From an uncultured Collinsella sp. (GTDB lineage: Bacteria > Actinomycetota > Coriobacteriia > Coriobacteriales > Coriobacteriaceae), in contig CATYJC010000087.1 of NCBI GenBank assembly GCA_958407555.1, positions 1 through 7,684 of the forward strand: a stretch of DNA of 7,684 bases. Direction: 5' to 3'. Position numbers and translations under genes: made by a program. This document shows positions 5,838 through 7,684 of the stretch, piece by piece (position 1 is the first letter of the stretch; each line of letters opens with the position of its first letter). The notes under the pieces are model-generated. The model saw only the letters and a program-made list of their open reading frames with translations, was not told the DNA's origin and did not search any database.

Positions 5838-6563
5838 ATGGAATACATGCAGGTCAACCGCGCCAACGGCCGTGCCGCCAACGAGCTGCGCCCCGTTAAG
5901 CTCACCCGCGGCGTCATGAAGCACGCCCACGGCTCGTGTCTGGCGGAGTTCGGCGACACGCGCGTACTGTGCGCCGCCACTATCGAGGAGGGTGTGCCGG
6001 GTTGGCGCAAGGGCGCCAAGGCCGGCTGGGTAACGGCGGAATATGCGATGCTGCCGGCCTCGACCGGTAAACGCTGCAAGCGCGAGCATGCCAACCGCAA
6101 GGGCCGCTCCATGGAGATCGAGCGGCTTATCGGCCGCAGTCTGCGCACTGTCGTCAACATGAAGGCGCTCGGTGAGTACACCGTTACCGTCGACTGCGAT
6201 GTGATTCAGGCCGATGGCGGCACGCGTACGGCGAGCATTACCGGCGCCTGGGTGGCGCTGCACGACGCCCTTGCCATGTGGGTCGAGGCGGGCAAACTCG
6301 AGCGCATCCCGCTCACGGGCCAGGTTGCCGCGATTTCCATGGGCGTCGTCGACGGCAACACCCTGCTCGACTTGGATTATTCCGAGGACAGCCACGCCGA
6401 GGTCGACATGAACCTCGTCGCTACCGACACCGGCGAGATGATCGAACTTCAGGGTACCGGCGAGCAGGCGCCCTTCGACCGTAAGCGTCTCAACGCCCTA
6501 CTCGACCTGGGTGACAAGGGTATCGCCGAGCTCATCGAGCTTCAGCGACAGGTCCTCGCTTAA
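5838..6563 (+). CDS. rph: Ribonuclease PH
   Basis: This phosphate-dependent 3'-5' exoribonuclease trims the 3' ends of tRNA precursors and other RNAs and works as a hexameric ring. It is 241 aa, close to the family length of about 238. The N-terminal GRAANELRPV (11-20) matches the conserved GR...LRPV start, with Asn10 where many homologues have Asp. Further family blocks are EFGDTRVLCA (37-46), GWVTAEYAMLPAST (63-76), the phosphate-binding GGTRT (127-131) and the acidic cluster LDLDYSED (177-184), with D178, D180 and D184. AAAGGA lies 7 nt before the ATG, which fixes the start; Met4 is a weaker alternative. It follows murI closely and probably shares its transcript. A probable terminator follows the stop codon. 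Confidence 0.96.
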   Translation: MEYMQVNRANGRAANELRPVKLTRGVMKHAHGSCLAEFGDTRVLCAATIEEGVPGWRKGAKAGWVTAEYAMLPASTGKRCKREHANRKGRSMEIERLIGRSLRTVVNMKALGEYTVTVDCDVIQADGGTRTASITGAWVALHDALAMWVEAGKLERIPLTGQVAAISMGVVDGNTLLDLDYSEDSHAEVDMNLVATDTGEMIELQGTGEQAPFDRKRLNALLDLGDKGIAELIELQRQVLA

Positions 6564-6599
6564 CCTACCAAAAAAGGGATGTTTATTTTGGCAGGTTTT
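6562..6599 (+). terminator. Probable intrinsic terminator after rph
   Basis: AACCTACCAAAA (6562-6573) faces TTTTGGCAGGTT (6586-6597). This forms a 12-position stem with one A-C mismatch and a 12-nt loop, followed by T residues (6596-6599). It begins within the rph stop codon. The stem contains only four G-C pairs, so termination may be partial. Its A-run and T-run make it roughly symmetrical, so it could act on either strand. Confidence 0.5.
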
Positions 6600-6624
6600 A
6601 TCTGGGAAAACGTCGAAGTATAAG
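6597..6624 (+). promoter_or_regulatory. Possible rdgB promoter
   Basis: TATAAG (6619-6624) matches the -10 consensus at five of six. The best -35 at a suitable spacing (TTTATC, 6597-6602, 16 nt away) matches only three of six. Its position just after the putative rph terminator, in the only long gap of the plus-strand cluster, makes a separate rdgB-dtd promoter plausible. Confidence 0.25.
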
Positions 6625-6630
6625 ACTGTC

Positions 6631-6675
6631 GTTGATTGAGAGGGGAGAGAGGCCGAAGTCCTCGTCGCCCTCAAC
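6631..6675 (+). promoter_or_regulatory. Structured leader ahead of rdgB
   Basis: In this segment GTTGA (6631-6635) can pair with TCAAC (6671-6675), GGG with CCC (6668-6670) and GAGG with CCTC (about 6660-6663), as nested stems with interior loops. It begins where a transcript from the -10 at 6619 would start and ends about 20 nt before the strong ribosome binding site AAGGAGG (6695-6701). I recognise no riboswitch family. The fold was drawn by eye and may be incidental. Confidence 0.2.
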
Positions 6676-6707
6676 ACTGCATTGCTATAGAGACAAGGAG
6701 GCCAGCT

Positions 6708-7349
6708 ATGGCACTTGAGAAGATCGATATCGACACCCTCGACCCGGCGGCGACCATCGTCGTGGCAACCGGTAACGCCCATAAGCTCACCGAGATCGAG
6801 GCCATTTTGGGCAAGGTCATGCCCGAGGTGCGCTTTGTGGCGCTCGGCCAGCTGGGCGATTTTGAGGACCCCGAGGAAAACGGAACGACGTTTTTGGAGA
6901 ATGCCATCATCAAGGCGCAGGCTGCGGTCGAGGAGACGGGCCTTATGGCCATTGCCGACGACTCCGGCTTGGTCGTCGACGCGCTGGACGGCGAGCCGGG
7001 CGTGTATAGCGCGCGCTATGCGGGCGTGCATGGCGACGATGCCGCCAACAACGCCAAGCTTCTCGTTAACCTGGAAGGCGTGGCAGACGAGGACCGCACC
7101 GCGCGCTTTATGAGCGTCGTCGCGCTTATCGATACGGACGGCCTGGTCACCTATGGCGAGGGCACCTGCGAGGGCGTTATCGCGCACGAGGGTCGCGGCG
7201 ATCACGGCTTTGGCTACGACCCGCTGTTCCTGCCGGTCGATACGCCGGGCAAGACTATGGCCGAGCTCACAGCGGACGAGAAGAACGCCATCAGCCATCG
7301 TTTCCATGCGCTCGAGCATCTGTCCGCCAAGCTGACGGGCGAGGAGTAG
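6708..7349 (+). CDS. rdgB: XTP/dITP pyrophosphatase (RdgB/HAM1 family)
   Basis: This enzyme hydrolyses XTP, ITP and dITP to the monophosphate and PPi, keeping deaminated purines out of DNA and RNA. It is 213 aa; family members are about 190-210. Visible family blocks are ATGNAHK (20-26), the triphosphate-binding start, and TFLENAIIKA (61-70). They continue with ADDSGLVVDAL (83-93) containing the catalytic Asp pair, PGVYSARYAG (97-106), GFGYDPLF (167-174) and KNAISHR (192-198). The start at 6708 has a near-perfect AAGGAGG 6 nt upstream. A TTG at 6636 is in frame but would add 24 residues unlike the family. The extra N-terminal stretch of about 15 residues before IVVATGN is modest and probably real. 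The stop codon is 3 nt before dtd. Confidence 0.95.
   Translation: MALEKIDIDTLDPAATIVVATGNAHKLTEIEAILGKVMPEVRFVALGQLGDFEDPEENGTTFLENAIIKAQAAVEETGLMAIADDSGLVVDALDGEPGVYSARYAGVHGDDAANNAKLLVNLEGVADEDRTARFMSVVALIDTDGLVTYGEGTCEGVIAHEGRGDHGFGYDPLFLPVDTPGKTMAELTADEKNAISHRFHALEHLSAKLTGEE
7341..7346 (+). promoter_or_regulatory. dtd ribosome binding site inside the rdgB 3' end
   Basis: GAGGAG, which encodes the last two Glu codons of rdgB, lies 6 nt before the GTG start of dtd at 7353. This overlap suggests translational coupling and supports the GTG start. Confidence 0.7.
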
Positions 7350-7352
7350 ACC

Positions 7353-7684
7353 GTGCGTGCGGTGGTGCAGCGCGTGCTTCATGCCGGCGTTACGGTCGAC
7401 GGCGAGTGCGTGGGCAGCATTGGACGCGGCTACCTGGTGCTGCTGGGCGTGGGCCACGGCGACACACGCGCCGAAGCCGACAAGCTGTGGGGCAAGCTCC
7501 GCGGGCTGCGTATCAACGAGGACGAGAACGGCAAGACCAACTTGGCGCTGGCCGATGTCGACGGCGAGGTGCTCGTGGTGTCGCAGTTCACGCTGTTTGC
7601 CGACTGCCGCCACGGCCGCCGTCCGTCGTTTACGGATGCCGGCGCGCCCGATGTCGCTAACGAACTTTACGAGTACTTTCTGAC
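7353..7684 (+). CDS. dtd: D-aminoacyl-tRNA deacylase (Dtd), 3' end beyond window
   Basis: This enzyme hydrolyses D-amino acids (and Gly from mischarged tRNA-Ala) off tRNAs, protecting translation. It starts with GTG, giving MRAVVQRVLHAGVTVDGE at residues 1-18, the typical Dtd N-terminus. LVLLGVGHGD (28-37), the hallmark SQFTLFA (77-83) and GRRPSF (88-93) follow in order. The window ends after codon 110 of an expected 145-150, so the C-terminal Gly-cisPro active-site segment cannot be checked. The frame is open to the edge without any interruption. It lies 3 nt after rdgB with its ribosome binding site inside rdgB, so the two are surely one operon. In a cell with its own glutamate racemase upstream, a D-amino-acid proofreading gene nearby makes functional sense, although Dtd is not known to be specific for D-Glu. 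Confidence 0.93.
   Translation, partial: MRAVVQRVLHAGVTVDGECVGSIGRGYLVLLGVGHGDTRAEADKLWGKLRGLRINEDENGKTNLALADVDGEVLVVSQFTLFADCRHGRRPSFTDAGAPDVANELYEYFL

Noticed and set aside
6683..6691. Extended -10 (TGC-TATAGA) just before rdgB
   Set aside because: A start here would leave almost no room for the ribosome binding site at 6695-6701, and no -35 is present.
6498..7613. Minus-strand open frame of 371 codons antisense to rdgB and dtd
   Set aside because: It overlaps three verified plus-strand genes and a terminator, and shows no domain.
1..7684. CRISPR arrays, insertion sequences, integrase or phage genes, toxin-antitoxin pairs
   Set aside because: No direct-repeat array, transposase or integrase motif, terminal inverted repeats or small paired ORFs were seen; coding density and content are those of conserved chromosome.

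Overview
The window is ordinary chromosomal housekeeping DNA from a high-G+C Gram-positive-type bacterium. The gene order murI, rph, rdgB is a known neighbourhood in Firmicutes (racE ... rph-ysnA in Bacillus subtilis) and Actinobacteria (murI-Rv1339-rphA-Rv1341 in Mycobacterium tuberculosis). Codon choice, the L-lysine-clade look of the MurE protein and the overall style suggest a Coriobacteriia member such as Collinsella. That assignment is an inference from recognition, not a measured result.

Layout. Positions 1-63 hold the 5' part of a tRNA-Val(UAC) on the minus strand. Upstream of it on the same strand is asnB, glutamine-dependent asparagine synthetase (121-1989). A divergent intergenic region of about 400 bp (1990-2388) follows. 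It contains a strong intrinsic terminator pointing towards asnB, a 9-bp hairpin close to the asnB start, and a possible leader ORF. From 2389 to the right edge every gene is on the plus strand: a MurE-type Mur ligase, a HAD-superfamily phosphatase of unknown substrate, murI (glutamate racemase), rph (RNase PH), rdgB (XTP/dITP pyrophosphatase) and the first 110 codons of dtd (D-aminoacyl-tRNA deacylase), which runs off the window.

How the genes fit together. murE and murI belong to cytoplasmic peptidoglycan precursor synthesis: MurI makes D-glutamate, and MurE adds the third stem residue after D-Glu. The HAD phosphatase between them has no assigned step. rph trims tRNA 3' ends, rdgB removes non-canonical purine nucleotides, and dtd frees tRNAs wrongly charged with D-amino acids, so the right half is mostly RNA and nucleotide quality control. 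Gaps of 30-53 nt separate murE, the HAD gene, murI and rph. A hairpin with a short T-run sits between HAD and murI, and a probable terminator sits between rph and rdgB. rdgB and dtd are 3 nt apart and probably translationally coupled.

I found no new defence, mobile or biosynthetic system, no CRISPR array, no insertion sequence and no phage-like gene. The points most worth a second look are the leader architecture of asnB, the non-DAP-type MurE signature, and the unassigned HAD phosphatase inserted among cell-wall genes.
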